Assembly (NCBI RefSeq): GCF_900155545.1
Contig: NZ_LT732526.1
Location: 2,680,899 to 2,744,898 of the forward strand
DNA length: 64,000 bases
Direction of reading: 5' to 3'
Source: Clostridium sp. Marseille-P2415
Lineage (GTDB): Bacteria; Bacillota; Clostridia; Lachnospirales; Lachnospiraceae
Shown here: one piece after another, positions 41,310-51,161 of the stretch
Layout of the letters: every line of letters begins with the position of its first letter
How positions within the stretch are numbered: position 1 is the first letter of the stretch
Translations under genes and position numbers: made by a program
Notes under the pieces: generated by a model
What the model was told of the DNA's origin: nothing
Databases searched by the model: none
The model's input: only the letters and a program-made list of their open reading frames with translations

Positions 41310-41602
41310 AGCAGGAGTAAGTAAGATCTTTTCATCATGCACAGAGAGCTTCCGGCCGGTGCGAGGAAGCGTTGATGTCTGGTCTGAATGGACCTGCGAG
41401 GGCGGCTTGAAACCGGATTTACGGCCGGAAGTAGATGCTGACGGGTTTCCTATCCGTTACCAAGGGGAGGCACATGCTGGTGTGCTTAAAAGTGGGAGAA
41501 GTCTATCTTCTCCAATCAGGGTGGTACCACGGAAACGCAATCCAATAGCTTTCCGTCCCTCTTATCCATAGCAATATGGAGGAGGGACGGGAGGCTTTTT
41601 TT
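41310..41602 (+). promoter_or_regulatory. Tryptophan T-box riboswitch and leader terminator
   Basis: The leader contains the T-box core AGGGTGGTACCACGG (41518-41532), which pairs with the uncharged tRNA acceptor end, and a terminator GTCCCTC...GAGGGAC followed by seven T (about 41553-41602). Stem I holds a specifier region TGAATGGACC with TGG (41389-41391), the Trp codon. When tRNA-Trp is uncharged, the antiterminator forms and trpEGDCFBA is read. Confidence 0.92.
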
Positions 41603-41652
41603 ATTTTCATTCAGAAAACAGGAAATCAATTACGAAAGGAGCGTTATAAATC

Positions 41653-43134
41653 ATGAACATCATACCGGACTGCAGGGAAATCGAAGCTCTTGCTGCTTCC
41701 TATCCCATCATCCCGGTCTGCAGGGAAATCTATGCAGACATTGTCACACCCATTACCCTGCTGCGCAAGATCGCAGCCTTAAGCAGCCGCTATTATCTGC
41801 TTGAAAGCATTGAGGGGGGCGAGAACTGGGGCCGCTATTCCTTCCTGGGCTACGACCCGGTGATGCAGGTCACCTGCAGGGACAAAACGGTAACAGTACA
41901 CCATTACGGAACACAGGCTCCCGCCCGGGCTGACCAGGTGATTCAGACAGAAAAGCCTTATGACGTGCTCCGGGACATTTTAAAGGATTACCGTTCCCCC
42001 AGGCTGGCCGGCCTTCCTCCGTTTACAGGCGGATTTGTAGGGTATTTTGCCTACAGCATGATCGGTTATGCAGAACCGGTCCTATCCATCAAAAAAGGAA
42101 ACTGCAATGATTTTGATCTGATGCTTTTTGACACGGTCATTGCCTATGACCACTTAAAACAGAAAATAAGCATTGTGGTGAACATGAAAACCGACCGGGT
42201 CATGGAAAATTACGGGGACGCCTGCACCAGACTGGAAAGCATTGCCCGCATGATCGGTGAAAACACTCCCTTAAAGAAATCCGCTGTAACCGGCCGGCCG
42301 GATTTCCGCTGTAATGTTACGAAGGAAGAATTCTGCCGCATGGTGGAGCGGGCAAAGGAGTATATCGTGGACGGAGACATATTCCAGGCAGTTCTTTCCA
42401 GACAGTTCACAAGCAGCTACAGCGACAGCCTGTTAAATGCCTACCGGGTTTTAAGGACGACTAATCCCTCCCCCTACATGGTCTATCTCCACATGGATGG
42501 CATGGAAATCATGAGCACTTCGCCGGAAACCCTGGTCCGGTTAAAGAACGGGCGGCTCACTACCTTTCCGGTGGCCGGCTCCAGGCCCCGGGGAAGCAGT
42601 GAGGAGGAGGATCAAATGCTGGAAAAGGAGCTTCTTGCCGATGAAAAGGAGCTGGCAGAACACAACATGCTGGTGGACTTGGGAAGAAATGATCTTGGAA
42701 AGATCGCAAGGTTTTCCACCGTAGAAGTGACCGGCTACAAAATGATCCACCGTTACTCCCGCATCATGCACATCTGTTCCCAGGTGGAGGCTGACATCAC
42801 GCCGGAACGGGACGCTTTTCATGCCATAGAAGCAGTCCTTCCGGCAGGCACCCTTTCCGGGGCACCCAAAATCCGGGCCTGTGAGATCATCGAGGAGCTG
42901 GAAACAGAGCCCAGAGGCATTTACGGAGGAGCTCTTGGCTACATTGATTTCACCGGAAACATGGATACCTGCATCGCCATACGCATGGCGGTAAAGAGCC
43001 AGGGAAAGGTATATGTTCAGGCCGGAGGCGGTATCGTGGCGGACAGCGTGCCGGAACGGGAATACGAGGAATCGGCCAATAAGGCAAGGGCCGTGATCCA
43101 TGCCATTGAAACGGCCGGGGAGGTGAATGACTGA
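41653..43134 (+). CDS. trpE: Anthranilate synthase component I
   Basis: 493 residues. The N-terminal region binds tryptophan: LLESIEGGENWGRYSFLGYD carries the LLES feedback motif. The chorismate-binding catalytic core has SPSPYMVY-like NPSPYMVYLHMDG, STSPETLVRL, GSRPRGSSEEED, DLGRNDLGKIARFSTVEV, AVLPAGTLSGAPKIRACEII and GGGIVADSVPEREYEE. With TrpG it makes anthranilate from chorismate and glutamine. First gene of the operon under the T-box; the start follows AAAGGAGCGTTATAAATC. The stop overlaps trpG by 1 bp. Confidence 0.97.
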   Translation: MNIIPDCREIEALAASYPIIPVCREIYADIVTPITLLRKIAALSSRYYLLESIEGGENWGRYSFLGYDPVMQVTCRDKTVTVHHYGTQAPARADQVIQTEKPYDVLRDILKDYRSPRLAGLPPFTGGFVGYFAYSMIGYAEPVLSIKKGNCNDFDLMLFDTVIAYDHLKQKISIVVNMKTDRVMENYGDACTRLESIARMIGENTPLKKSAVTGRPDFRCNVTKEEFCRMVERAKEYIVDGDIFQAVLSRQFTSSYSDSLLNAYRVLRTTNPSPYMVYLHMDGMEIMSTSPETLVRLKNGRLTTFPVAGSRPRGSSEEEDQMLEKELLADEKELAEHNMLVDLGRNDLGKIARFSTVEVTGYKMIHRYSRIMHICSQVEADITPERDAFHAIEAVLPAGTLSGAPKIRACEIIEELETEPRGIYGGALGYIDFTGNMDTCIAIRMAVKSQGKVYVQAGGGIVADSVPEREYEESANKARAVIHAIETAGEVND

Positions 43135-43715
43135 TGATTCTCTTAATTGACAACTATGACAGCTTTTCCTATAACCTGGTGCAGCTGTTCGGAGCCCTGG
43201 ATCCGGATATCCGGGTCATACGGAACGATGAAATGACGGTCAGGGAAATACGGGACTTATCTCCCAGCCACATCATCCTCTCTCCCGGCCCCGGCTATCC
43301 AAAGGACGCCGGCGTGTGCGAGGAGGTGGTCCGGGAGCTTTCCGGAACAGTTCCCATTCTGGGCGTATGCCTGGGACATCAGGGAATCTGTGAGGCATTT
43401 GGCGGAACGGTCACCCATGCCAGAAAGCTGATGCACGGAAAACAGAGCCTCATAAACATCGATGCTTCCGATCCCATATTCAAAGGGCTGTCCCGGCAGA
43501 TCCCGGCAGCCAGATACCACTCTCTCATCGCCGGGCAGGAGTCCCTTCCCGATTGTCTTACCGTCATAGGAACGGACGACATGGGAGAGATCATGGCTGT
43601 CAGACATAAGGATTATCCCGTCTATGGCCTCCAGTTCCATCCGGAATCCATCCTGACGCCGGACGGGAAACTCATACTGGAAAATTTTTTATCCATTCAA
43701 AAAGGAGGTAAGTGA
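43134..43715 (+). CDS. trpG: Anthranilate synthase component II (glutamine amidotransferase)
   Basis: 193 residues, class I glutamine amidotransferase. The nucleophile is in LGVCLGHQGICEAFGG (Cys84 region), oxyanion SPGPGYPKDAG, and the His-Glu dyad in LQFHPESILTP. It supplies ammonia to TrpE. It starts at the last base of the trpE stop codon with GGAGGTGAATG upstream; trpD begins one base after its stop. Confidence 0.96.
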   Translation: MILLIDNYDSFSYNLVQLFGALDPDIRVIRNDEMTVREIRDLSPSHIILSPGPGYPKDAGVCEEVVRELSGTVPILGVCLGHQGICEAFGGTVTHARKLMHGKQSLINIDASDPIFKGLSRQIPAARYHSLIAGQESLPDCLTVIGTDDMGEIMAVRHKDYPVYGLQFHPESILTPDGKLILENFLSIQKGGK

Positions 43716-43716
43716 A

Positions 43717-44736
43717 ATGATTCAGCAGGCAATTCACGAAGTAACCAGAGGGCAGGATTTAAGCTTTGAGGCAGCCAGGGAAGTCATGAACGAGATCATG
43801 AGCGGGGAAACCACGCCGGCCCAGATGGCCGCGTTTTTAACCGGGCTCCGGATGAAGGGCGAAACCATAGATGAGATCACTGCCTGTGCCACGGTCATGC
43901 GGGAAAAAGCGCTTAAGCTGGAACCGGATTTCCCGGTGATCGATATCGTCGGAACCGGCGGCGACGAGGCCGGTACCTTTAATATTTCCACCACTAGCGC
44001 ATTTGTGGTGGCCGCAGGAGGCGTTCCGGTGGCAAAGCATGGTAACCGCAGCGTATCCAGCAAAAGCGGGGCTGCCGATGTCCTGGAGCACCTGGGCGTC
44101 AATTTAAACCTGACCGCCGGACAGTCCGGAAAGATTTTAAAGGACACCGGAATGTGCTTCCTCTTTGCCCAGGCCTACCATTCTTCCATGAAATATGCCG
44201 GACCGGTCCGAAAGGAGCTCGGCATACGGACCATCTTTAATATCCTCGGCCCTCTTTCCAATCCTGCGGGAGCCACCATGCAGCTTCTGGGTGTCTATGA
44301 CCGAAAGCTGGTGGAACCCCTTGCACAGGTATTAAGCAACCTTGGGGTCAAACGGGGACTGGTGGTCTGCGGAGATGACGGACTGGATGAAGCAACGGTC
44401 ACGGGTCCCACCCAGGTATGCGAGATCCGCTTCGGAGAGCTGACTCCTTATGAGATCACGCCGGAACAGTTCTTTCTGAAACGGTGCAGCCTTCCGGAGC
44501 TGGTGGGCGGCGCTCCTTCGGAAAACGCACAGATCACCAGGGATATCCTGACCGGAAAGCTTTCCGGACCAAAGCGGGATATCGTCATCTTAAACTCTGC
44601 CTTAAGCCTGTACTTAGGAATTGATGACTGCACCATCGCCGATTGCATCAAAACAGCGTCGGACTTAATCGATTCGGGAAAAGCCGCCCACAAACTGGAA
44701 GAATTCGTAAGGGCAACCAATGAGGTGTCCCTATGA
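43717..44736 (+). CDS. trpD: Anthranilate phosphoribosyltransferase
   Basis: 339 residues, class IV phosphoribosyltransferase. N-terminal helical domain, then IVGTGGDEAGTFNISTTSAF (PRPP loop), AKHGNRSVSSKSGAADVLEH, FLFAQAYHSSMKYAGPVRKE and IFNILGPLSNPAGATMQLLG. Converts anthranilate and PRPP to phosphoribosylanthranilate. Overlaps trpC by 4 bp. RBS AAAGGAGGTAAGTGAA. Confidence 0.97.
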   Translation: MIQQAIHEVTRGQDLSFEAAREVMNEIMSGETTPAQMAAFLTGLRMKGETIDEITACATVMREKALKLEPDFPVIDIVGTGGDEAGTFNISTTSAFVVAAGGVPVAKHGNRSVSSKSGAADVLEHLGVNLNLTAGQSGKILKDTGMCFLFAQAYHSSMKYAGPVRKELGIRTIFNILGPLSNPAGATMQLLGVYDRKLVEPLAQVLSNLGVKRGLVVCGDDGLDEATVTGPTQVCEIRFGELTPYEITPEQFFLKRCSLPELVGGAPSENAQITRDILTGKLSGPKRDIVILNSALSLYLGIDDCTIADCIKTASDLIDSGKAAHKLEEFVRATNEVSL

Positions 44737-45533
44737 TCCTGGATACCCTGGCTGCTGCCTCCAGAAAGCGGGCAAAAGCAGCAAAAGAAAGAATCCCTTT
44801 TAAGGAAATGGAAAAGCTGGCATTTTCCGCTTACGAGGAAACCAGACAAAACGGCAGAAGCTTTTCCTTTGAGCATGCCCTCTCCTCCCCGGGCATCTCC
44901 TTCATCTGCGAAGTGAAACGGGCCTCTCCCTCAAAAGGGCTCATCGCCCCTGATTTCCCCTATGTGGAGATTGCAGAGGAATACGAGGCCGCAGGGGCGG
45001 ATGCCATTTCCGTTCTCACGGAACCGGAATATTTTCTTGGAAGCAACGATTACCTGACAGAAATCAGCCGGACGGCAGGCGTCCCGCTTCTAAGAAAGGA
45101 TTTCACCGTGGATCCCTACCAGATTTATGAGGCAAAGGCCATCGGCGCCTCGGCGGTACTGCTCATCTGCGCGCTCCTGGATACCGAAGCTTTAAGGGAA
45201 GGAATCCGGCTCTGCGACAGCCTTGGCTTAAGCGCTCTGGTGGAAGCCCATGATGAGACGGAAATCCATTCCGCTCTTTTGGCCGGAGCCAGAATGATCG
45301 GCGTGAACAACCGGAATTTAAAGACCTTTGAAGTGGACTTTAACAATTCCATACGTTTAAGGGGCATGGTTCCTGACCATGTGCTCTTTGTGGCGGAAAG
45401 CGGCATCAAAACGGAAACCGACATCCGGCGCCTGGCTTCTGCAGGCGTTAACGCTGTCTTAATCGGGGAAAGCCTGATGCGTTCCCCGGATAAAAAGAAA
45501 ATCTTAAATGGATTGAGGGGGGCGGCACGATGA
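44733..45533 (+). CDS. trpC: Indole-3-glycerol phosphate synthase
   Basis: 266 residues, TIM barrel. Catalytic lysines lie in ICEVKRASPSKGLIAPDFPY and RKDFTVDPYQIYEAKAIGA; VLTEPEYFLGSNDYL, VEAHDETE, IGVNNRNLKTFEVD and FVAESGIKTETDIRRLASAG complete the family pattern. Ring closure of the ribulose phosphate intermediate to indole-3-glycerol phosphate. Overlaps trpD and trpF by 4 bp each. Confidence 0.97.
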   Translation: MILDTLAAASRKRAKAAKERIPFKEMEKLAFSAYEETRQNGRSFSFEHALSSPGISFICEVKRASPSKGLIAPDFPYVEIAEEYEAAGADAISVLTEPEYFLGSNDYLTEISRTAGVPLLRKDFTVDPYQIYEAKAIGASAVLLICALLDTEALREGIRLCDSLGLSALVEAHDETEIHSALLAGARMIGVNNRNLKTFEVDFNNSIRLRGMVPDHVLFVAESGIKTETDIRRLASAGVNAVLIGESLMRSPDKKKILNGLRGAAR

Positions 45534-46213
45534 CCTTCCAGGGAAAGCGGATCAAAATCTGCGGACTGACCCGCAGGGAAGATATTGCGGCAGTCAATAC
45601 ATGGAAACCGGATTACGCAGGCTTCGTATTCGCCCCCGGCAAACGCCGGATCACAGGATCTTTAGCAGGCAGGTTAAGGGAAATGCTTCTGCCGGAAATC
45701 CCGGCTGTAGGAGTCTTTGTAAACAGTCCCATCGAGGATATCATATCCCTGGCGGAAAAGAAAACCATTGACTTGATCCAGCTTCACGGGGAGGAAGGCC
45801 GGGATTATATTCTGGAACTGAAAAACCGCCTGGGCCCGTGCTTTCCCGTCATAAAAGCCATACGGATACGGTCGGCAGCAGACATCAAACAGGCGGAAGA
45901 ACTTCCCGCAGACTTCCTGCTTTTTGATACCTATACCAGAGGACTTTACGGGGGAAGCGGAAAAACCTTTGACTGGTCCATGATACCGTCCATGGGAAAA
46001 CCCTGGTTCTTAGCCGGCGGCCTTGATGCCTCAAATATAATAGAAGCAATGAAAACGGATGCCTTCTGCCTGGATTTAAGCAGTTCCGTAGAAACGGACG
46101 GCAGGAAGGACCCGGAAAAAATAAAAGAGATCATACAAACAGTAAGGAGTGGAAATCAATGTCAAAAGGAAGATTTGGACAGCACGGCGGACAATTTATC
46201 CCCGAAACGCTGA
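45530..46213 (+). CDS. trpF: Phosphoribosylanthranilate isomerase
   Basis: 227 residues. Core motifs [17 protein letters not shown] (catalytic Cys), [65 protein letters not shown] and [18 protein letters not shown] (catalytic Asp). The usual family end is reached near VRSGNQ; about 15 further residues overlap the beginning of trpB by 55 bp. The tail [17 protein letters not shown] is therefore probably nonfunctional read-through of trpB coding DNA. Confidence 0.95.
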   Translation: MTFQGKRIKICGLTRREDIAAVNTWKPDYAGFVFAPGKRRITGSLAGRLREMLLPEIPAVGVFVNSPIEDIISLAEKKTIDLIQLHGEEGRDYILELKNRLGPCFPVIKAIRIRSAADIKQAEELPADFLLFDTYTRGLYGGSGKTFDWSMIPSMGKPWFLAGGLDASNIIEAMKTDAFCLDLSSSVETDGRKDPEKIKEIIQTVRSGNQCQKEDLDSTADNLSPKR

Positions 46214-47343
46214 TGAACGCAGTGATCGAACTGGAAGAAGCTTATGAAAAATACCGCCATGACGAAGCGTTTCTGGCGGAGCTTAAAGAACTGCACCGGT
46301 CATACACCGGAAGGCCCTCTCTGCTCTATTATGCAGAGCAGATGACAAAGGACTTAGGCGGAGCGAAAATCTATTTAAAACGGGAGGATTTAAACCACAC
46401 CGGCTCCCATAAGATCAACAACGCCCTTGGGCAGGTCCTTCTGGCGAAGAAAATGGGCAAGACCCGGGTCATTGCCGAAACAGGAGCCGGACAGCACGGA
46501 GTTGCCACCGCCACGGCTGCAGCCCTTATGGGAATGGAATGTGAGATCTTTATGGGCAGGGAAGATACGGAGCGCCAGGCCTTAAACGTGTTCCGCATGG
46601 AGCTTTTGGGCGCAAAGGTCCACCCTGTCACCAGCGGGACCCAGACCTTAAAGGATGCGGTCAATGAAACGCTCCGGGAATGGACCAACCGGGTAGAGGA
46701 TACCCACTATTGCCTGGGCTCTGTCATGGGACCTCACCCTTTCCCCACCATTGTCCGGGACTTCCAGAGCATCATTGGAAAAGAAGTACGCTCCCAGCTC
46801 ATGGAGGAGGAAGGAAAGCTCCCTGACATGCTCATTGCCTGTGTGGGCGGCGGCAGCAATGCCATGGGACTGTTTTACGATTTTCTGGACGACACTTCCG
46901 TTAAGCTGGTCGGCTGTGAAGCAGCCGGGCACGGCATCCACACGGATAAGAACGCGGCCACCATTTCCACAGGAACCATTGGGATCTTCCATGGCATGAA
47001 ATCCTATTTCTGCCAGGATGAATATGGACAGATCGCTCCGGTCTATTCCATATCCGCAGGCCTTGATTACCCCGGTATCGGGCCGGAGCACGCGGCACTC
47101 TATGACTCCAAAAGAGCAGACTATGTCCCGGTAACGGATCAGGAAGCCGTAGAAGCATTTGAATACTTATCCCGTATGGAGGGGATCATTCCGGCCATTG
47201 AAAGCGCCCATGCGGTGGCTTATGCCAGAAAGGCCGCGCCTTCCATGGGAAAGGATGAGATCATCGTCATCAATTTATCCGGGCGGGGCGACAAGGATGT
47301 TGCAGCCATTGCCCGTTATAAGGGGGTTGAAATCTATGAGTAG
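46159..47343 (+). CDS. trpB: Tryptophan synthase beta chain
   Basis: 394 residues. It begins [20 protein letters not shown] and has the PLP lysine in [40 protein letters not shown], the phosphate loop [15 protein letters not shown] and [10 protein letters not shown] near the end. Condenses indole and serine. RBS AAGGAGTGGAAATCA lies inside trpF. The last codons overlap the trpA start (ATGAGTAG). Confidence 0.97.
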   Translation: MSKGRFGQHGGQFIPETLMNAVIELEEAYEKYRHDEAFLAELKELHRSYTGRPSLLYYAEQMTKDLGGAKIYLKREDLNHTGSHKINNALGQVLLAKKMGKTRVIAETGAGQHGVATATAAALMGMECEIFMGREDTERQALNVFRMELLGAKVHPVTSGTQTLKDAVNETLREWTNRVEDTHYCLGSVMGPHPFPTIVRDFQSIIGKEVRSQLMEEEGKLPDMLIACVGGGSNAMGLFYDFLDDTSVKLVGCEAAGHGIHTDKNAATISTGTIGIFHGMKSYFCQDEYGQIAPVYSISAGLDYPGIGPEHAALYDSKRADYVPVTDQEAVEAFEYLSRMEGIIPAIESAHAVAYARKAAPSMGKDEIIVINLSGRGDKDVAAIARYKGVEIYE

Positions 47344-48109
47344 AATAAGTGATGTTTTTTCAGGGAGAAAAGCCTTTATCCCGTTTATCACCGCCGGAGA
47401 TCCGGACCTTACTGTTACAGAACAGCTGGTTCCTGCCATGGCAAAGGCAGGTGCGGACTTGATCGAGCTTGGGATCCCGTTTTCCGACCCGGTAGCGGAA
47501 GGAACCGTCATTCAGGAAGCCGATATGCGCGCCCTCTCTTCCGGTACCACCGCCGATAAGATCTTTGAATCGGTAAAGCGGATACGCAAAGAAACCGATG
47601 TGCCCCTGGCCTTTATGACTTACTTAAATCCCATTTTTGTATACGGCAGCGAGCGCTTTCTGAAAAATGCGGCAGAATGCGGCATCGATGCCCTGATCGT
47701 GCCGGATATGCCCTTTGAGGAAAAGAATGAGCTCCTGCCCTTCTGCAGAAAGTACGGAATCGACTTAATCTCTCTCATCGCTCCCACCTCCAGGGAACGC
47801 ATCCGGACCATTGCCTCGGAAGCGGAAGGCTTTGTCTACTGCGTTTCTTCCATGGGCGTGACCGGGGTGAGAAAGGAAATAACCACCAATATCGGGGAAA
47901 TGGTATCCTTTGTAAAAGAAACAAGGAACATCCCCTGCGCCATTGGCTTTGGCATCTCCACTCCGGAGCAGGCCAAAGAAATGAGCCGGGAGGCCGACGG
48001 CGTCATCGTCGGAAGCGCCATCGTAAAAATAGCCGCCAAATACGGAAAAGATTGTGTGGGGCCCATCTGTGACTATGTGAGGGAAATGAAAGCCGCCATA
48101 ACAGGGTAG
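47336..48109 (+). CDS. trpA: Tryptophan synthase alpha chain
   Basis: 257 residues from the ATG at 47336 ([20 protein letters not shown]), overlapping the trpB stop by 8 bp; longer readings run through trpB. TIM barrel with catalytic Glu in [20 protein letters not shown] and Asp in [13 protein letters not shown], later VPDMPFEEK and [20 protein letters not shown]. Releases indole from indole-3-glycerol phosphate for TrpB. Last gene of the operon; no clear terminator separates it from the thiamine promoter. Confidence 0.97.
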   Translation: MSRISDVFSGRKAFIPFITAGDPDLTVTEQLVPAMAKAGADLIELGIPFSDPVAEGTVIQEADMRALSSGTTADKIFESVKRIRKETDVPLAFMTYLNPIFVYGSERFLKNAAECGIDALIVPDMPFEEKNELLPFCRKYGIDLISLIAPTSRERIRTIASEAEGFVYCVSSMGVTGVRKEITTNIGEMVSFVKETRNIPCAIGFGISTPEQAKEMSREADGVIVGSAIVKIAAKYGKDCVGPICDYVREMKAAITG

Positions 48110-48123
48110 TCTGGAAATTCTTC

Positions 48124-48152
48124 TTGACAAGCCTCCGGCCGGGTGCTACACT
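48124..48152 (+). promoter_or_regulatory. thi operon promoter
   Basis: TTGACA (48124-48129), 17-base spacer, TACACT (48147-48152), directly ahead of the TPP riboswitch. Confidence 0.85.
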
Positions 48153-48159
48153 AATGACC

Positions 48160-48256
48160 ACAAGAGGGAGCTCGTAAGCGGGCTGAGAGGAAGTAATCAA
48201 ACTTCGACCTTTATAACCTGATTTGGGTAATGCCAACGTAGGGATTCATACGAGAC
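48160..48256 (+). promoter_or_regulatory. TPP riboswitch (THI element)
   Basis: The aptamer shows GGGAGCTCGTAAGCGGGCTG followed by AGAGG (pyrimidine sensor helix) and CGACC...AACCTGATTTGGGTAATGCC then AACGTAGGGA (pyrophosphate sensor helix), the universal THI-box sequences. It is followed by an intrinsic terminator (48270-48301), so TPP binding should stop transcription of thiC and the genes after it. Confidence 0.96.
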
Positions 48257-48269
48257 GAAGATTTTTTCT

Positions 48270-48301
48270 GAGCCCATACCTGTTGGTATGGGCTCTTTTT
48301 C
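48270..48301 (+). terminator. Riboswitch expression-platform terminator
   Basis: GAGCCCATACC-TGTT-GGTATGGGCTC followed by TTTTTC, an 11-bp perfect stem between the TPP aptamer and thiC. Confidence 0.93.
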
Positions 48302-48352
48302 TTTGCGAAAGCGCTCGTAAGTCCCTCCGGACAATCAAAAGGAGGATCATAA

Positions 48353-49660
48353 ATGAATTACACCACACAGATGGATGCCGCAAGGAAAGGCATTCTGACA
48401 AAAGAAATGATGGCGGTAGCCGAAAAAGAGCAATGGGAACCGGAAAGAATCCGGGAGCTGATAGCGGAAGGCAAAATCGCCATACCTGCAAACAAACACC
48501 ACACCTGCCTCATGCCAAACGGGATCGGTTCCATGTTAAAGACCAAGATCAACGTCAATCTGGGCACCTCCAGGGACTCAAATGATTTAAACCTGGAGCT
48601 TAAGAAAGTAAATGACGCCGTTTCCATGGGGGCCGAATCCATCATGGATCTAAGCTCCTGCGGGGACACCGGAAAATTCAGAAGGATGCTTACAGGGGAA
48701 TGCCCTGCCATCATCGGGACGGTTCCCATTTACGATGCCGTTGTTTATTATCACAAGCCCCTTCGGGAAATTACTTCTGAAGAATGGATAAGGATCGTGG
48801 AAATGCACGCAAAAGACGGCGTGGATTTCATGACCATCCACGTTGGCATCAACAAGCAGACCGCCCGGAGATTCAAGGAAGCCAAACGTTTAACCAACAT
48901 CGTCTCCCGGGGAGGCTCAATCATCTTCGCATGGATGGAAATGACCGGAGAGGAGAATCCGTTCTATGAGCATTATGACCGTATTCTGGAAATCTGTGAG
49001 GAGCATGACGTGACCTTGAGCCTTGGGGATGCCTGCCGTCCCGGCTGCATTGAAGATGCCACGGACATTTCCCAGATCGAGGAACTGGTTACCCTCGGAG
49101 AACTGACCCGCCGGGCCTGGGAAAGGAACGTCCAGGTCATCATAGAAGGTCCCGGCCACATGCCTTTGGACCAGATAGCCGCAAACATGAAAATCCAGCA
49201 GACCATCTGCAAGGGCGCGCCTTTCTATGTCCTGGGGCCTCTTGTCACTGACATTGCCCCCGGATACGACCACATCACTTCAGCCATCGGCGGAGCGATC
49301 GCTGCAGCCGCAGGAGCCTCCTTCCTGTGCTACGTGACCCCGGCGGAGCACTTGAAGCTGCCGGATGCCGATGACGTAAGGGAAGGTATCATATCCGCCC
49401 GCATCGCAGCCCACGCAGCTGACATTGCCAAGGGCATAAGAGGGGCCAGGGAGTGGGACCACAAGATGAGCGAAGCCAGAAAACGGCTGGATTGGGAAGC
49501 CATGTTCGACCTTGCAATTGACCCGGAAAAGGCCAGACGTTACCGTGCCATGTCAAAACCGGAAAAAGAGGACACCTGCTCCATGTGCGGAAATTTCTGC
49601 GCCATGAAGAACATGAACCGGATTTTAGAAGGTGAAACTGTTAGTATTTTTGATGAATGA
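48353..49660 (+). CDS. thiC: Phosphomethylpyrimidine synthase
   Basis: 435 residues, radical SAM enzyme that turns aminoimidazole ribotide into hydroxymethylpyrimidine phosphate. The C-terminal cluster motif is [11 protein letters not shown] (CxxCx4C). Also visible are [42 protein letters not shown] and [20 protein letters not shown]. Start after AAAAGGAGGATCATAA. First gene under the TPP riboswitch. Confidence 0.97.
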   Translation: MNYTTQMDAARKGILTKEMMAVAEKEQWEPERIRELIAEGKIAIPANKHHTCLMPNGIGSMLKTKINVNLGTSRDSNDLNLELKKVNDAVSMGAESIMDLSSCGDTGKFRRMLTGECPAIIGTVPIYDAVVYYHKPLREITSEEWIRIVEMHAKDGVDFMTIHVGINKQTARRFKEAKRLTNIVSRGGSIIFAWMEMTGEENPFYEHYDRILEICEEHDVTLSLGDACRPGCIEDATDISQIEELVTLGELTRRAWERNVQVIIEGPGHMPLDQIAANMKIQQTICKGAPFYVLGPLVTDIAPGYDHITSAIGGAIAAAAGASFLCYVTPAEHLKLPDADDVREGIISARIAAHAADIAKGIRGAREWDHKMSEARKRLDWEAMFDLAIDPEKARRYRAMSKPEKEDTCSMCGNFCAMKNMNRILEGETVSIFDE

Positions 49661-49696
49661 TATTCATTTAGAATAATATAAACAGGAGGAATTTTC

Positions 49697-50251
49697 ATGA
49701 ATAACCAAATACAATCAACAGTACAGGGCGTTTCTGGCACAACTTCAAAGGTACGCGTGAAAAAACTGGTGATCAGTGGGATGCTGGTGGCCCTTACGGT
49801 AGCCCTCTCCGGCTTTTCCATCCCCATCGGAGCTTCCAGGTGCTTTCCCATCCAGCATCTGGTAAACGTTCTTGCAGGCGTATTCTTAGGTCCAGTCTGG
49901 GGTGTTTCCATGGCCTTTAGTACCTCTCTGATCCGGAACCTCATGGGAACCGGAAGCCTTTTGGCTTTCCCGGGAAGCATGGTGGGGGCGTTCCTTGGCG
50001 CTTATCTTTTCCGGAAAACCGGAAAGTTCTTTCTTGCTTATGCCGGAGAAATCATCGGTACCGGACTGATCGGCGGAACGCTCTGCTATCCGGTGGCTGT
50101 CCTTCTCATGGGCAAAGAGGTGGCTGTCTTCTTCTTTGTGGTTCCATTTCTCATGAGCACCGCCTGCGGAACCATACTGGCTGCCATCCTGATCGAAGTC
50201 CTCCGGCGTCTCGGCCTGATTTCCTATCTGGGCCGGCTGATCCATGAATAA
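49697..50251 (+). CDS. thiW: Thiazole-specific ECF transporter S component ThiW
   Basis: 184 residues, membrane protein with about five or six hydrophobic helices after a 25-residue polar start. Segments include LVISGMLVALTVALSGFSIP, PIQHLVNVLAGVFLGPVWGV, LIRNLMGTGSLLAFPGSMVG and GEIIGTGLIGGTLCYPVAV. This is the ThiW pattern of the energy-coupling factor vitamin uptake family, importing hydroxyethylthiazole with a shared ECF module encoded elsewhere. RBS AGGAGGAATTTTC. Lies between thiC and thiM, supporting thiazole salvage. Confidence 0.9.
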   Translation: MNNQIQSTVQGVSGTTSKVRVKKLVISGMLVALTVALSGFSIPIGASRCFPIQHLVNVLAGVFLGPVWGVSMAFSTSLIRNLMGTGSLLAFPGSMVGAFLGAYLFRKTGKFFLAYAGEIIGTGLIGGTLCYPVAVLLMGKEVAVFFFVVPFLMSTACGTILAAILIEVLRRLGLISYLGRLIHE

Positions 50252-51161
50252 GACGGGACCGGTCATGAACCGGGAATTTAACTTCTCCCTTTCCGGACTG
50301 GTCAGGGAAAAACGGCCTCTCATCCACTGCATCACCAATTACGTAACGGCCGGAGACGTTGCCAATGTCATTCTGGCATGCGGCGGTTCCCCCATCATGG
50401 CCGATTACCCGGAAGAGGCAGAGGAGATAACCGCATTGTCAAACTGCCTTCTGCTGAACATGGGGACCCCAAAGGAAACAGGAAAAGCAGCCATGCTGAG
50501 GGCCGGGAAAGAAGCCAACCGTTTAAACCATCCTGTCATCTTTGACCCGGTGGGAGTCGGTGCATCCCATTACCGGACCGGGACAGCCCTCTCTATCCTA
50601 AAAAAGGTAAAGGCAACCGTCATCCGGGGAAATGTCTCAGAGCTCCGGATTCTTTTAAACGCTTTAACCGGGCACGGGGCCGGGAAGGACAGGGCTGTCT
50701 CTCCGATCCGGGGTGTCGACGCTTCCCCTTCGGACCAGATTACAGAAGATACCCTTACCTCCCTTATGGAGACCGCCAAAGCCTTAAGCGCCATGACCGG
50801 AGCCGTAACCGTTATGACCGGAACCACTGATATCGTTTCCACCTGGAAAGAAACCTGGCTCATTAAAAACGGCTGTCCTGAAATGTCCCATATTACAGGC
50901 AGCGGCTGTATGCTGGACGGCATCATCGCCGCCTATGTGGCCGCCGCCTCCGGCTCTGCCGGGTCCATAGCTCCTCAGCATGTCCTGTTAGAGGCTGCCG
51001 CCCTGGCCACGGCCGTTTCCGGCTTATGTGGGGAACGGGCAGCGAAGAAAACCGAGGAAATCCATGGAGGAACAGGCAGCTTCCGCTGCTATTTTCTCGA
51101 TGAAGTCAGTCTTTCCGATGAATCAATCTTAAAAGGAGGCGTAACCATTGAAATTCCATAA
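50244..51161 (+). CDS. thiM: Hydroxyethylthiazole kinase
   Basis: 305 residues. Ribokinase-like with HCITNYVTAGDVANVILACG, SPIMADYPEEAEEI, FDPVGVGASHYRT, VIRGNVSEL, VMTGTTDIV and the catalytic SHITGSGCMLDGIIAA. Phosphorylates hydroxyethylthiazole. Two starts are possible (50244, overlapping thiW by 8 bp, and 50265); neither has a strong ribosome site, so translational coupling to thiW is likely. About 30 residues longer than typical because of an insert near residues 140-160. Confidence 0.93.
   Translation: MNKTGPVMNREFNFSLSGLVREKRPLIHCITNYVTAGDVANVILACGGSPIMADYPEEAEEITALSNCLLLNMGTPKETGKAAMLRAGKEANRLNHPVIFDPVGVGASHYRTGTALSILKKVKATVIRGNVSELRILLNALTGHGAGKDRAVSPIRGVDASPSDQITEDTLTSLMETAKALSAMTGAVTVMTGTTDIVSTWKETWLIKNGCPEMSHITGSGCMLDGIIAAYVAAASGSAGSIAPQHVLLEAAALATAVSGLCGERAAKKTEEIHGGTGSFRCYFLDEVSLSDESILKGGVTIEIP

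Noticed and set aside
41359-41571. 70-codon reading frame in the trp leader
   Set aside because: It coincides with the T-box RNA structure and has no ribosome site. It is not a Trp-rich leader peptide.
47159-47335. Longer trpA start inside trpB
   Set aside because: The reading is trpB in another frame. MSRISDVF at 47336 is the conserved TrpA beginning.
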